Positions 28,009 through 35,278 are shown, counted from the stretch's first letter. The stretch: DNA of 64,000 bases from a bacterium (GCA_905221205.1 CAJNCG010000005.1:79523-143522); one strand, 5' to 3'. Program-made: numbers and translations. Notes: generated by a model not told the origin, from the letters alone.

Positions 28009-28027
28009 GATAAAGTTTGTCTTTATC
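28009..28027 (+). promoter_or_regulatory. Inverted repeat upstream of the 118-residue membrane protein gene
   Basis: GATAAAG-TTTGT-CTTTATC, then a TATAGT-like -10 just before the gene at 28065. Could be an operator or a weak blpH terminator (no T-run). Confidence 0.4.
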
Positions 28028-28064
28028 GAGCCAGACTTTTGCTATAGTATGCGAGGTATATTAA

Positions 28065-28421
28065 ATGAATAAGAAGTCCTTTTTTATCATCTGTTCTACG
28101 TTGATTATAGCATCGAATCTTCTCATGATTTCCGTGGTGAACAAGGGAGAAGAAACAGGGAGCAACCTGTTTGTGATTGCTATAGCCTGTGTTATGCTAC
28201 CAGCCTTTTTATATGCAGTTGAAAACAGACTTACTTCAATGGTAAGAGTAGAATCAATACTCCTGATTCAGTTGACAGTTATATCCCTACTCCGTCTTAT
28301 CAACAGAATAGGGAGTACGCCTGAAATCCTCAACATTATCATTACCCTTATCGCTTTGGCAAGTGGGACAGCTGCTATCCTTGTTGCGATTATGAGAATA
28401 TATGAGAACATACGGAAGTGA
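28065..28421 (+). CDS. Four-helix membrane protein of unknown function in the blp locus
   Basis: 118 residues with four predicted membrane helices (residues 6-24, 36-52, 62-80, 88-108), basic ends and no catalytic motif. It occupies the place where the pheromone and transporter genes (blpC, blpB, blpA) would be expected in pneumococcus. I do not recognise the family. By size and setting it may be an immunity-type protein. A terminator follows at 28472. Confidence 0.6.
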   Translation: MNKKSFFIICSTLIIASNLLMISVVNKGEETGSNLFVIAIACVMLPAFLYAVENRLTSMVRVESILLIQLTVISLLRLINRIGSTPEILNIIITLIALASGTAAILVAIMRIYENIRK

Positions 28422-28471
28422 GGGTGAGTAGTTTTCTATTTTGTATTTTCACATTGTCAAGTTCCCCCAGG

Positions 28472-28499
28472 GCAAGTATGTTTTCCATGCTTGCTTTTT
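28472..28499 (+). terminator. Terminator before BlpR box 1
   Basis: GCAAGTATG / CATGCTTGC (28472-28480, 28486-28494) with TTTTT after. In the second repeat copy at 28958 the first bases of the 5' arm are changed, so the stem is weaker there. Confidence 0.75.
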
Positions 28500-28545
28500 A
28501 AATTTTTTAACAATTCAAGATGTTTTGATGACCATTTATGATTTG
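28474..28545 (+). repeat. 72-bp direct repeat, copy 1 (terminator arm plus BlpR promoter)
   Basis: Identical over 72 bases to 28958-29029. It carries most of a terminator hairpin and the complete BlpR box. Confidence 0.9.
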
Positions 28546-28576
28546 GATGGAAAAGTTAAAAAAATAGTAGTATACT
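28510..28576 (+). promoter_or_regulatory. BlpR box 1 and -10
   Basis: ACAATTCAAG (28510-28519) and ACCATTTATG (28531-28540) start 21 bases apart; the -10 TATACT (28571-28576) lies 30 bases beyond the second half site. It drives the leader remnant and the 39-residue gene. Confidence 0.85.
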
Positions 28577-28624
28577 AACCTTATTAAGGTTGTAATAGGA
28601 CGAAAGTAAAAAGAGGTATTCCTC

Positions 28625-28669
28625 GTGAATGCAAAAACAATGTTACAATTGGCTATTATGTTTGCTTAA
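28625..28669 (+). pseudogene. Remnant of a class II bacteriocin gene (double-glycine leader start, then stop)
   Basis: Directly downstream of BlpR box 1, with AAAGAGG 8 bases upstream, a GTG codon opens the peptide VNAKTMLQLAIMFA before a stop. It follows the N-x-K-x-M-x-Q-x-x-x-M pattern that begins Blp bacteriocin leaders (for example MNTKTMSQFEIM as I recall it). The Gly-Gly site and the mature peptide are missing. I read it as a decayed or recombined bacteriocin gene; a chance match is possible in so short a frame. Confidence 0.5.
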
Positions 28670-28699
28670 AGACTTGAGCTTGTGTACTTGGAGGTAATT

Positions 28700-28819
28700 A
28701 TGGATTTCAAAAGTTTTCTTATTGGTTTAGTCGTTGGTATATTTGGCCCTTATATGGATGATTTAATTAGAAAAAAATTTTTAAAGTCTCCCAAAAAGGA
28801 TACGGATAGTACCCCCTAA
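28700..28819 (+). CDS. Small membrane peptide of the blp locus (putative immunity)
   Basis: 39 residues from ATG 28700, with GGAGG 7 bases upstream. One hydrophobic helix (FLIGLVVGIFGPYM, residues 6-19) is followed by a basic, Pro/Asp-containing tail. It lies behind BlpR box 1 and before a strong terminator, so it belongs to the BlpR regulon. Size and form fit small bacteriocin-immunity proteins that sit beside their bacteriocin gene, and the remnant just upstream may have been its partner. Function is inference. Confidence 0.65.
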   Translation: MDFKSFLIGLVVGIFGPYMDDLIRKKFLKSPKKDTDSTP

Positions 28820-28828
28820 AAAATAAAT

Positions 28829-28872
28829 TTCTCCCCTGTATTTGCTAGCTTAATTTACAGGGGAGTTTCTTT
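28829..28872 (+). terminator. Terminator of the first blp immunity transcript
   Basis: 10-bp stem CTCCCCTGTA / TACAGGGGAG (28831-28840, 28856-28865) followed by a T-rich stretch. Confidence 0.88.
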
Positions 28873-28957
28873 AATTTTGTTTAGCATGTCAAAATGATAT
28901 GTGATAGCAGAATGAAAAGCCTACAAACAAGTCGGTATCAAGACAATATAAAGAGGA

Positions 28958-29029
28958 AAGTATGTTTTCCATGCTTGCTTTTTAAATTTTTTAACAATTC
29001 AAGATGTTTTGATGACCATTTATGATTTG
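28958..29029 (+). repeat. 72-bp direct repeat, copy 2
   Basis: Identical to 28474-28545, which shows a recent duplication or gene conversion of the promoter unit within the locus. Confidence 0.9.
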
Positions 29030-29060
29030 AGTGATCCAAGATCAAAATGAGTGCTATACT
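28994..29060 (+). promoter_or_regulatory. BlpR box 2 and -10
   Basis: The same half sites as in box 1 (28994-29003 and 29015-29024) and a -10 TATACT at 29055-29060, again 30 bases on. The flanks diverge after 29029, yet the spacing to the -10 is kept. It drives the immunity genes from 29107. Confidence 0.85.
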
Positions 29061-29106
29061 AGCAGTGTAAAGGTTCTAGCTCAACAAAGATTCAGGAGGA
29101 AATCTT

Positions 29107-29271
29107 ATGAAGAAAAAAATACTTGTCATTTTCATCTTGTATCTGATTATGTCCATCTTTCTATATCCGCTTAGGGAGAGTGCTTGGTATCATCTATTTT
29201 ATACCATAGCCTATGTGATTGCAGTGATGATTTATTTAGCTATCATGAAAAAGAAAGGAGAAAAGAAATGA
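29107..29271 (+). CDS. Small two-helix membrane protein, blp immunity region
   Basis: 54 residues from ATG 29107 after CAGGAGGAA. Two membrane helices (residues 5-20 and 29-46) with Lys-rich ends (MKKKI... and KKKGEKK). First gene behind BlpR box 2 and coupled by an ATGA overlap to the next gene. This is the typical form of bacteriocin immunity proteins in blp loci; I do not have a symbol for it. Confidence 0.7.
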   Translation: MKKKILVIFILYLIMSIFLYPLRESAWYHLFYTIAYVIAVMIYLAIMKKKGEKK

Positions 29272-29672
29272 AAACTTTTCTTGTTAAAAAACGGAACATC
29301 TTTCTTGCGAGATTGTTCTTAGGTCAGTTGCCTTTACTTGTCTCTACTTATCTATTTCTATCTCGTCAGTTTTTAAATTTTTCCTTGGTTTTCCAATTTC
29401 TTTTAGTGGTTATTAACTTGGCTTCGATTTTGGTCACTATTTACCTTACTAGGGAAATGAGGATAAGAGAGTTTGAAGATGATGATTTGGTTAGTCCTAG
29501 AACCAATCAACTCATGTATATAGGCTTGACAGGCTTTATGTCTATTATCTGTTTGTATAGAGGTATCACAGCAGGAGAATCTTACCAACAAATAATCGCT
29601 TATATTGGTGCTATTCTCTGCTTACTTATCATGCTGTTGCTCATTTGGGGATTGAAGTATTATAAAAAGTAG
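29268..29672 (+). CDS. Membrane protein, BlpX-like putative immunity protein
   Basis: 134 residues from ATG 29268, which overlaps the previous stop; a longer in-frame start at 29184 would run through the preceding gene. Four membrane helices (residues 14-32, 38-58, 84-102, 110-129) and an acidic loop EFEDDDLVSPRTNQ in the middle. Position before the CPBP gene and the 82-residue gene matches BlpX in pneumococcus by recall. Presumed to protect against bacteriocins; the specificity is not readable. Confidence 0.65.
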   Translation: MKTFLVKKRNIFLARLFLGQLPLLVSTYLFLSRQFLNFSLVFQFLLVVINLASILVTIYLTREMRIREFEDDDLVSPRTNQLMYIGLTGFMSIICLYRGITAGESYQQIIAYIGAILCLLIMLLLIWGLKYYKK

Positions 29673-29759
29673 GGGAAGAGTTTTCTTCTTAATCTGGGAC
29701 TAGTCTATAGACTGGCAGGAGGAGGTTATCCTGTCTTGTAGATAGTGGGGAGGAGTTCT

Positions 29760-30449
29760 ATGAAAAAACACCCTATTCTTTTCAAAACGAGTGCCATTCT
29801 TTCTTATTTGTTTCTGTTTTTCGGATTGTTTTGGACAACCCAATTTTGGAGAAATTATTGGGAGTTCTCGTCTTGGGTAGGAAATCTAATCTGGATTCGA
29901 AACATCATCAGCCTTCTCTTTATCGGCCTGATGATTTGGATTTTGGTTAGGTCGGGCCATGCTTATCTCTTTCGCATCCCTAGGAAAAAGTGGTTGAGCT
30001 ATTCTGTTCTGACGGTGTTAGCAGCTGTTGTGCTTATCTGCTTTAACTATCTGACAGCTAAACACGTTCAGGGAACTAATGAAGGGTGGAATTTGTTTAT
30101 TGCCTATAGTGAGACCAATTTTGCGGAGTTTGGTGTTTACCTAACCTTAATCGTACTAGGACCTCTGATGGAAGAATTGGTATATAGGGGCCTGCTTCAA
30201 CATGCCTTCTTTAAGAATTCGAAGTGGGGGCTGGATCTTCTCTTTCCGTCATTCTTATTTGCCTTGCTCCACTTTTCTAGCTTGCCAAGTCTCGCAGATA
30301 TTTTTGTCTATACGACAGTAGGCTGTCTATATGCCTGGCTGACACGTTATACTAAGAGTATCTATCCTTCTTACGCGATTCATATTGTTAATAATATTAT
30401 AGCAAACTTACCATTTTTGCTCACTTTTCTACATAGGGTCTTGGGGTAA
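29760..30449 (+). CDS. blpY: CPBP-family intramembrane protease, BlpY-like
   Basis: 229 residues from ATG 29760 (GGGGAGGAG just before; a GTG at 29745 is less likely). Membrane protein of the CPBP (CAAX protease and bacteriocin processing, Abi) family. It has motif 1 EELVYRGLLQ with the Glu-Glu-x-x-x-Arg core, motif 2 FALLHF, and the late HIVNNII. In blp loci BlpY is needed for bacteriocin immunity. Intact active-site residues suggest a working protease. It lies behind BlpR box 2 in the immunity gene run. Confidence 0.82.
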   Translation: MKKHPILFKTSAILSYLFLFFGLFWTTQFWRNYWEFSSWVGNLIWIRNIISLLFIGLMIWILVRSGHAYLFRIPRKKWLSYSVLTVLAAVVLICFNYLTAKHVQGTNEGWNLFIAYSETNFAEFGVYLTLIVLGPLMEELVYRGLLQHAFFKNSKWGLDLLFPSFLFALLHFSSLPSLADIFVYTTVGCLYAWLTRYTKSIYPSYAIHIVNNIIANLPFLLTFLHRVLG

Positions 30450-30490
30450 AAAACCAAAAGACTTGCTTTTCAGCCATAGAGGAGGTCACC

Positions 30491-30739
30491 ATGTATAAAC
30501 ACTTATTTTTCCTAGATTCAAAAACCTTAGACTGGTTGACGCCCTATATTTTAGATTTGGCTTCTGACACCATTGCCTTCAATGTTTTTGTGCTAACCTT
30601 TGTATCTGTTGTGGTCTTTTATTTCCTAAATCCCATGCTATCTTTAATGGCTATCTTCTTAGGGGGTGGTTATGCGATCGTATTTTGGATACTCAAATGG
30701 TTTGTTTTGGAAAGGTTAGAGCTTAAGGATGACGTGTAG
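30491..30739 (+). CDS. blpZ: BlpZ-like small membrane protein
   Basis: 82 residues, RBS GAGGAGG. Two hydrophobic segments (residues 28-48 and 51-70) and the C-terminal KWFVLERLELKDDV. It sits between two CPBP genes, as BlpZ does in pneumococcus by recall. The 3' end of a second copy survives at 31525-31569. Function unknown; presumed part of the immunity group. Confidence 0.7.
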   Translation: MYKHLFFLDSKTLDWLTPYILDLASDTIAFNVFVLTFVSVVVFYFLNPMLSLMAIFLGGGYAIVFWILKWFVLERLELKDDV

Positions 30740-30769
30740 GGAAGTCTGTTTGGTGGGGAGGATAGTTTT

Positions 30770-31384
30770 ATGGCCATTTTCAATAAATGTCATGCCTTGT
30801 TTTTGGGATTTTTAGTCTTTGCAATCGTTGGTGCAGCGGGTTATTCCATTAATCAAGGAGATTATTTTCAACACCAGTACACATTCATTATGATAAAGAG
30901 TATCTTGCTTTTCCTTAGTTTTGGCTATGCGAAATGGTTTGATATGATTTCTTTGGGGATTTTAAGCAGGAAACAACTCTTGCTGTTCATTGGAATTTTT
31001 CTTCTCACTGTGCTGGTAAGTATTAGCTATCATGCTTTTTTCTCAGTTGTTTCTGGTGCTTCGGATCAACACCTTGAGGAAGCTAGTAAAGGACTTTCGC
31101 TTTCCTTTATTGTTAGTGCTACAGTTTTGGCACCTATCCAGGAGGAATTCATGTTTAGAGGGCTTCTTCAAGGTGCAGTTTTTGATAATTCTTGGCTGGG
31201 ACTTGTGCTGACATCCTCTCTCTTTTCTTTCATGCATGAACCTTATGATATTCCTTCGTTTTGCTATTATCTTTTCGGAGGCTTGTTGCTGGGTTTTGCT
31301 TATAAAAAGAGCCAAAACCTATGGGTTTCTACTCTAGTCCACATGTTTTACAATAGTTTGCCACTCTTAACTTATATTCAATGA
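30770..31384 (+). CDS. CPBP-family intramembrane protease, PncP-like (copy 1)
   Basis: 204 residues, about five to six membrane helices, with EEFMFRGLLQGAVF, FSFMHE and HMFYN as the three CPBP motifs. Last gene of the original immunity region. Its final codons and stop are supplied by the inner edge of a BOX element (TTCAATGA), so the C-terminus is slightly different from copy 2. Near-identical to copy 2 over residues 120-200, more diverged before that. Confidence 0.82.
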   Translation: MAIFNKCHALFLGFLVFAIVGAAGYSINQGDYFQHQYTFIMIKSILLFLSFGYAKWFDMISLGILSRKQLLLFIGIFLLTVLVSISYHAFFSVVSGASDQHLEEASKGLSLSFIVSATVLAPIQEEFMFRGLLQGAVFDNSWLGLVLTSSLFSFMHEPYDIPSFCYYLFGGLLLGFAYKKSQNLWVSTLVHMFYNSLPLLTYIQ

Positions 31385-31525
31385 AAATCAAAGGGCAAAC
31401 TAGGAAATTAGCCGCAGGTTGCTCAAAGCACTGCTTTGAGGTTGTAGATAAGACTGACGAAGTCAGTCACATATATACGGCAAGGCGACGTTGACGTGGT
31501 TTGAAGAGATTTTCGAAGAGTATAA
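31377..31525 (-). repeat. BOX element, A-B-C type, minus orientation
   Basis: Read on the minus strand it starts with the boxA sequence TATACTCTTCGAAAATCTCT, passes a boxB-like stem (GACTGACTTCGTCAGTC) and ends with the boxC part (TTTGATTTTCATTGAAT). BOX elements are non-coding, mobile-like repeats of pneumococcus and close relatives. This copy separates two tandem CPBP genes. Confidence 0.9.
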
Positions 31526-31569
31526 AATGGTTTGTTTTGGAAAGACTAGCACTAAAGGATGACGTTTAG
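31525..31569 (+). pseudogene. 3' fragment of a duplicated blpZ-like gene
   Basis: Reads KWFVLERLALKDDV then stop, differing from the end of the 82-residue gene (KWFVLERLELKDDV) at one residue. The following 30 bases also repeat the upstream region of copy 1. The fragment begins exactly where the BOX ends. Confidence 0.85.
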
Positions 31570-31599
31570 GGAAGTCTGTTTGTTGAGGAGGATAATTTT

Positions 31600-32211
31600 A
31601 TGGAGTTTTTTGATAAATTTCATGCCTTTTGTTTTGGATTTTTAGTACTACTAATCGTCATTACAGTTCCTTATACGATTAACCACGGGGATTTTTTTCA
31701 AAATGAATCTGCATTGATTATTGTAAGTCTTCTAGTAACCTCGCTAAGTGTTGTTTATGCTAGAAAGTTTGAAATGATTTCTTTTGGGATGTTAAGCAAG
31801 AAAGAACTTTTGCTTTTTATTGTAATCTTTCTTCTAAGTGTACTTGAGACGCTGGTTTATATTAAATTCTTTGCTGTTTCTTCTGGCGCAGGAGTTCAAC
31901 ACTTGGCGGAAGTCAGCAGAGGAATTTCTCTGTCTTTGATTTTGACTTCCTCAGTTTTGGCACCCATCCAGGAGGAACTCATTTTCAGAGGTCTTCTTCA
32001 AGGTGCCGTTTTTGACAATTCTTGGTTAGGGCTTGTGCTAACTTCCTCTCTCTTTTCTTTCATGCATGGACCTTCTAATATCCCTTCGTTTATTTTTTAT
32101 CTACTTGGGGGCTTGTTACTGGGCCTTGCTTATAAAAAGAGCCAAAACCTATGGGTTTCTACTCTAGTTCACATGTTTTACAATGCTTGGCCACTCTTAT
32201 ATTATTTATAA
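31600..32211 (+). CDS. CPBP-family intramembrane protease, PncP-like (copy 2)
   Basis: 203 residues, tandem paralogue of the gene at 30770. It has EELIFRGLLQGAVF, FSFMHGPSNIPSF and HMFYNAWPL; all three CPBP motifs are intact. The N-terminal half has diverged (MEFFDKFHAFCFGFLVLLIV against MAIFNKCHALFLGFLVFAIV), while the protease half is nearly unchanged, which suggests selection or gene conversion on the catalytic part. RBS GAGGAGG. Followed by a terminator. Confidence 0.82.
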   Translation: MEFFDKFHAFCFGFLVLLIVITVPYTINHGDFFQNESALIIVSLLVTSLSVVYARKFEMISFGMLSKKELLLFIVIFLLSVLETLVYIKFFAVSSGAGVQHLAEVSRGISLSLILTSSVLAPIQEELIFRGLLQGAVFDNSWLGLVLTSSLFSFMHGPSNIPSFIFYLLGGLLLGLAYKKSQNLWVSTLVHMFYNAWPLLYYL

Positions 32212-32220
32212 AAATCATGA

Positions 32221-32252
32221 AAGGTAAGCAGAAGATAGTGCTTGCCTTTTCT
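32221..32252 (+). terminator. Terminator ending the blp region
   Basis: AAGGTAAGCA / TGCTTGCCTT stem (one G-T pair), 8-base loop, TTTTCTTT tail. Confidence 0.8.
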
Positions 32253-32312
32253 TTCTATAAGGATACCCAAGCCAATCCAGAGGCTTTTCTTTGAGAATCA
32301 GGTGTGGAGCGG

Positions 32313-32341
32313 TTGACGAATAGGCCAAAAACTAGTAGAAT
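32313..32341 (+). promoter_or_regulatory. ccrZ-trmB promoter
   Basis: TTGACG (32313-32318), 17 bases, TAGAAT (32336-32341), about 30 bases before the ATG. Confidence 0.7.
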
Positions 32342-32370
32342 AGTAAGGAAACTTTATACGGAGGAAAGAA

Positions 32371-33165
32371 ATGGATTTGGGTGATAATGAGCTAACACTG
32401 ACTCCCATACCTGGGAAAAGTGGTAAGGCTTATATGGGTAGCTATCCTGATGGGAAGCGCATCTTTGTAAAAATGAACACCTCTCCAATCCTACCTGGTC
32501 TAGCTAGAGAACAAATTGCTCCACAATTATTATGGAGTCGCCGTTTGGCAGATGGGCGTGATATGTGTGCTCAAGAATGGTTGACAGGCAAGATATTGAC
32601 CCCCTATGATATGAATCGTAAGCAAATCGTCAATATTTTAACTCGTCTGCATCGCTCACGTCCTTTGATGACACAGTTGAGTCGTTTGGGCTATGCCATG
32701 GAAACACCTGTAGATTTACTACAGTCTTGGCAAGAAACAGCTCCAGATGCTTTGCGTAAAAATCATTTTATCAGTGAAGTGATGGCTGATTTACGTCAGA
32801 CTATTCCAGGATTTAGAGAGGACCATGCGACCATTGTCCATGGAGATGTACGACATAGTAATTGGATTGAGACAGACAGTGGCTTGATTTATTTGGTAGA
32901 TTGGGATTCGGTTCGTTTGACCGACCGCATGTTTGACGTGGCTCACATGCTCTGCCATTATATTCCAGAACATCAGTGGAAGGAATGGTTGACTTACTAC
33001 GGTTACAAGTACAATCAAACGGTATTAAATAAATTGTATTGGTATGGTCAATTGTCTTATTTGAGCCAGATTTCCAAGTATTATATGAATCAAGATTTAG
33101 AAAATGTCAATCGGGAGATTCATGGCTTGCGTCACTTCCGAGACAAGTATGGAAAGAGAAGATGA
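32371..33165 (+). CDS. ccrZ: Cell-cycle regulator CcrZ (aminoglycoside phosphotransferase/choline kinase-like fold)
   Basis: 264 residues of the APH/choline-kinase superfamily. It has the catalytic loop HGDVRHSN (His157, Asp159, Asn164) and the metal-binding DWDSVR (Asp177). In pneumococcus CcrZ is recruited by FtsZ and licenses DnaA-driven replication initiation; orthologues always precede trmB, as here. The physiological substrate is thought to be a small sugar or nucleoside. Its stop codon overlaps the trmB ATG (ATGA), giving translational coupling. Confidence 0.9.
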   Translation: MDLGDNELTLTPIPGKSGKAYMGSYPDGKRIFVKMNTSPILPGLAREQIAPQLLWSRRLADGRDMCAQEWLTGKILTPYDMNRKQIVNILTRLHRSRPLMTQLSRLGYAMETPVDLLQSWQETAPDALRKNHFISEVMADLRQTIPGFREDHATIVHGDVRHSNWIETDSGLIYLVDWDSVRLTDRMFDVAHMLCHYIPEHQWKEWLTYYGYKYNQTVLNKLYWYGQLSYLSQISKYYMNQDLENVNREIHGLRHFRDKYGKRR

Positions 33166-33797
33166 GAGTTAGAAATCGTAAAGGGGCGACAGAATTACTA
33201 GAGGCAAATCCCCAGTATGTGGTCCTCAATCCCTTGGAAGCAAAGGGAAAATGGCGGGACTTGTTTGGAAATGATAATCCTATTCATGTGGAAGTAGGAA
33301 GTGGAAAGGGTGCCTTTGTTTCAGGTATGGCCAAACAAAACCCTAACATCAACTATATCGGGATTGATATTCAAAAGTCTGTTTTGAGTTACGCTTTAGA
33401 CAAGGTTCTTGAAGTTGGAGTGCCTAACATCAAGCTCTTGTGGGTAGATGGTTCTGATTTGACAGACTACTTTGAAGACGGTGAGATTGATCGCTTGTAT
33501 CTGAACTTTTCAGATCCATGGCCTAAAAAACGCCATGAAAAGCGTCGTTTGACCTACAAGACCTTCTTGGATACCTTCAAGCGTATCTTACCTGAAAATG
33601 GAGAAATTCATTTCAAGACGGATAACCGGGGCCTGTTTGAGTACAGCCTAGTGAGCTTTTCTCAGTATGGCATGAAACTCAATGGTGTCTGGCTAGACTT
33701 ACATGCCAGTGATTTTGAAGGCAATGTCATGACAGAATATGAGCAAAAATTCTCAAACAAGGGTCAAGTTATCTACCGAGTTGAGGCTCAGTTTTAA
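33162..33797 (+). CDS. trmB: tRNA (guanine-N7-)-methyltransferase
   Basis: SAM-dependent enzyme that makes m7G46 in tRNA variable loops. Start at ATG 33162, in a 4-base overlap with ccrZ, gives 211 residues, the usual length; longer in-frame starts lie inside ccrZ. Motifs: SAM-binding [18 protein letters not shown], and the catalytic [16 protein letters not shown]. Second gene of ccrZ-trmB. Confidence 0.96.
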   Translation: MRVRNRKGATELLEANPQYVVLNPLEAKGKWRDLFGNDNPIHVEVGSGKGAFVSGMAKQNPNINYIGIDIQKSVLSYALDKVLEVGVPNIKLLWVDGSDLTDYFEDGEIDRLYLNFSDPWPKKRHEKRRLTYKTFLDTFKRILPENGEIHFKTDNRGLFEYSLVSFSQYGMKLNGVWLDLHASDFEGNVMTEYEQKFSNKGQVIYRVEAQF

Positions 33798-33856
33798 TCG
33801 AAAGAGATTTCAAAAACCTGTTTCGTATTCAAAATGTTAAACAAGTCATATATTTT

Positions 33857-33895
33857 AAGGATTTAGTTCTGTATTGCACAGAGTTAGGTCCTTTT
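33857..33895 (+). terminator. Terminator of ccrZ-trmB
   Basis: Outer stem AAGGA / TCCTT with inner TCTGT / ACAGA and a TTTT tail. Confidence 0.7.
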
Positions 33896-33950
33896 AGTTT
33901 AGTTTTAAAAAGGTTGGTTTTTGCTAAGTGTGTATTTGTATCTAGATAAG

Positions 33951-33959
33951 TGGTATAAT
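33951..33959 (+). promoter_or_regulatory. Extended -10 of the GH3 gene
   Basis: TGGTATAAT ends only 9 bases before the ATG at 33969. Transcription from it would begin 2-4 bases before the start codon, giving an essentially leaderless message. Confidence 0.55.
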
Positions 33960-33968
33960 GGAAAGGTT

Positions 33969-35138
33969 ATGAGAAATAGTATAAACCCTCTTGTATTCTA
34001 TCTTTTCTTTTTTCTTGTGATAGTTGGTTTGATTTTTTCTGATTATCAACAACATAGACAAGTAGAGGTGCAAGCAGAAAAAGAGGTTCAAGTAGAAAAA
34101 ACTGAAATAACTATTGCAACCCGTGAAGGAGAGGAAAATAAGGTTATTGAAGACAAGTTAGCCGCGATGACCTTGGAAGAGAAAGTGGGGCAATTATTTT
34201 GGGCCAGAGTTCCTTCTAATCATCAGATAGAAGATCTCCAATCCTATCATTTGTCTGGTTATATCTTATTTGGTAGAGATTTTGAGGGACGAAGTTTAGA
34301 AGATATAAAGGCTTTGACAAAGGGCTACCAAGCTGCTGCCAAGATTCCTTTGTTGATTGGTTCAGATGAAGAAGGAGGGACGGTGACTCGTATCAGTTCG
34401 ATTTTAGAAACTCCTTTCCAATCTCCTATGGCACTTTATCATCAAGGGGGAATGGAGGCGGTGCTTTCTGATACGAAGAAAAAGGCGGAGTTGTTAAAAT
34501 CTGTTGGCATCAATGCTGGACTTTTCCCAGTTGCGGATCTTGCAAGGGATCAATCAGCCTTCATTTATGACCGCACGATTGTACAAGATGCCCCAACAAC
34601 TGCAAGCTATGTTCAGCAGGTCGTAGAAGAACTTAAAAAGAGTAAGGTTGGGTCAACCTTGAAACATTTTCCAGGGTATGGCGATAATGGAGATAGTCAT
34701 ACCGCTATTATCCAAGACAACCGATCTCTAGATGTTTTAAGACAAGCAGATTTTCTTCCCTTTCAAGCTGGGATAGATGCAGGGGCAGATAGTGTCTTAG
34801 TCTCTCACAATATCCTCTCTAAAATTGATACAGTACCTTCATCGATCTCAGCGAAGATCACTGAGCTTCTTCGTAATGAACTGCATTTTAAAGGTGTCAT
34901 TATGACGGATGACTTTGATATGGCGGGATTAGCCGATTTTGTTAGTCAGGAAGAAGCTGCTTTCCAAGTGATTGTAGCTGGAAATGATCTGATTCTAGGA
35001 TCCTCATATCAAACTCAGATTCCTTATATTTTAAAGAAAATCTCATCTGGAGAGCTGACAGAAGAACGTATTGATGAGTCTGTGAGACGCATTTTAACTT
35101 GGAAATACGATTTGGGCCTATTAGGGGAGTCGCAGTAA
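33969..35138 (+). CDS. Membrane-anchored GH3 beta-N-acetylhexosaminidase (NagZ-like)
   Basis: 389 residues from ATG 33969; the membrane helix (residues 6-23) rules out starts further in, and an upstream ATG at 33921 precedes the -10. A Glu/Val/Gln-rich stalk leads to a GH3 TIM barrel with GSDEEGG, KHFPGYGDNGDSHT and the nucleophile loop IMTDDFDMAGL. NagZ enzymes usually read KHFPGHGD, so the His before Gly-Asp is Tyr here; the DSH dyad is intact. It probably acts outside the cell on glycans or muropeptides. Single gene between trmB and rimP. Confidence 0.88.
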   Translation: MRNSINPLVFYLFFFLVIVGLIFSDYQQHRQVEVQAEKEVQVEKTEITIATREGEENKVIEDKLAAMTLEEKVGQLFWARVPSNHQIEDLQSYHLSGYILFGRDFEGRSLEDIKALTKGYQAAAKIPLLIGSDEEGGTVTRISSILETPFQSPMALYHQGGMEAVLSDTKKKAELLKSVGINAGLFPVADLARDQSAFIYDRTIVQDAPTTASYVQQVVEELKKSKVGSTLKHFPGYGDNGDSHTAIIQDNRSLDVLRQADFLPFQAGIDAGADSVLVSHNILSKIDTVPSSISAKITELLRNELHFKGVIMTDDFDMAGLADFVSQEEAAFQVIVAGNDLILGSSYQTQIPYILKKISSGELTEERIDESVRRILTWKYDLGLLGESQ

Positions 35139-35170
35139 AAGAAAAGAGTAGTTTTGTAGGACTAGTCAGA

Positions 35171-35218
35171 AACCTTCAAGGTCAAATCCTTGCAGGTTAG
35201 CTTGATTTGTGTTATACT
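35171..35218 (+). promoter_or_regulatory. rimP-nusA-infB operon promoter with an overlapping inverted repeat
   Basis: TTGCAG (35190-35195), 17 bases, TATACT (35213-35218). The inverted repeat AACCT-T-CAAGG / CCTTG-C-AGGTT (35171-35198) overlaps the -35, so it may be an operator. The leader then forms GAGGCG / CGCCTC around 35241-35264. Confidence 0.65.
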
Positions 35219-35278
35219 TATAGCAAGAATATGAGAAAGAGAGGCGGGGAAATATCTTCGCCTCTTGCTTATGAGGAG

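Noticed and set aside
27974..28064. Hidden blpC pheromone gene after blpH
   Set aside because: Read on both strands: no frame with a double-glycine leader, and the 91-base gap is too short for one with its signals.
31385..31599. Structured RNA or attC-like site between the CPBP genes
   Set aside because: The sequence is explained by a BOX A-B-C element plus the duplicated blpZ end.
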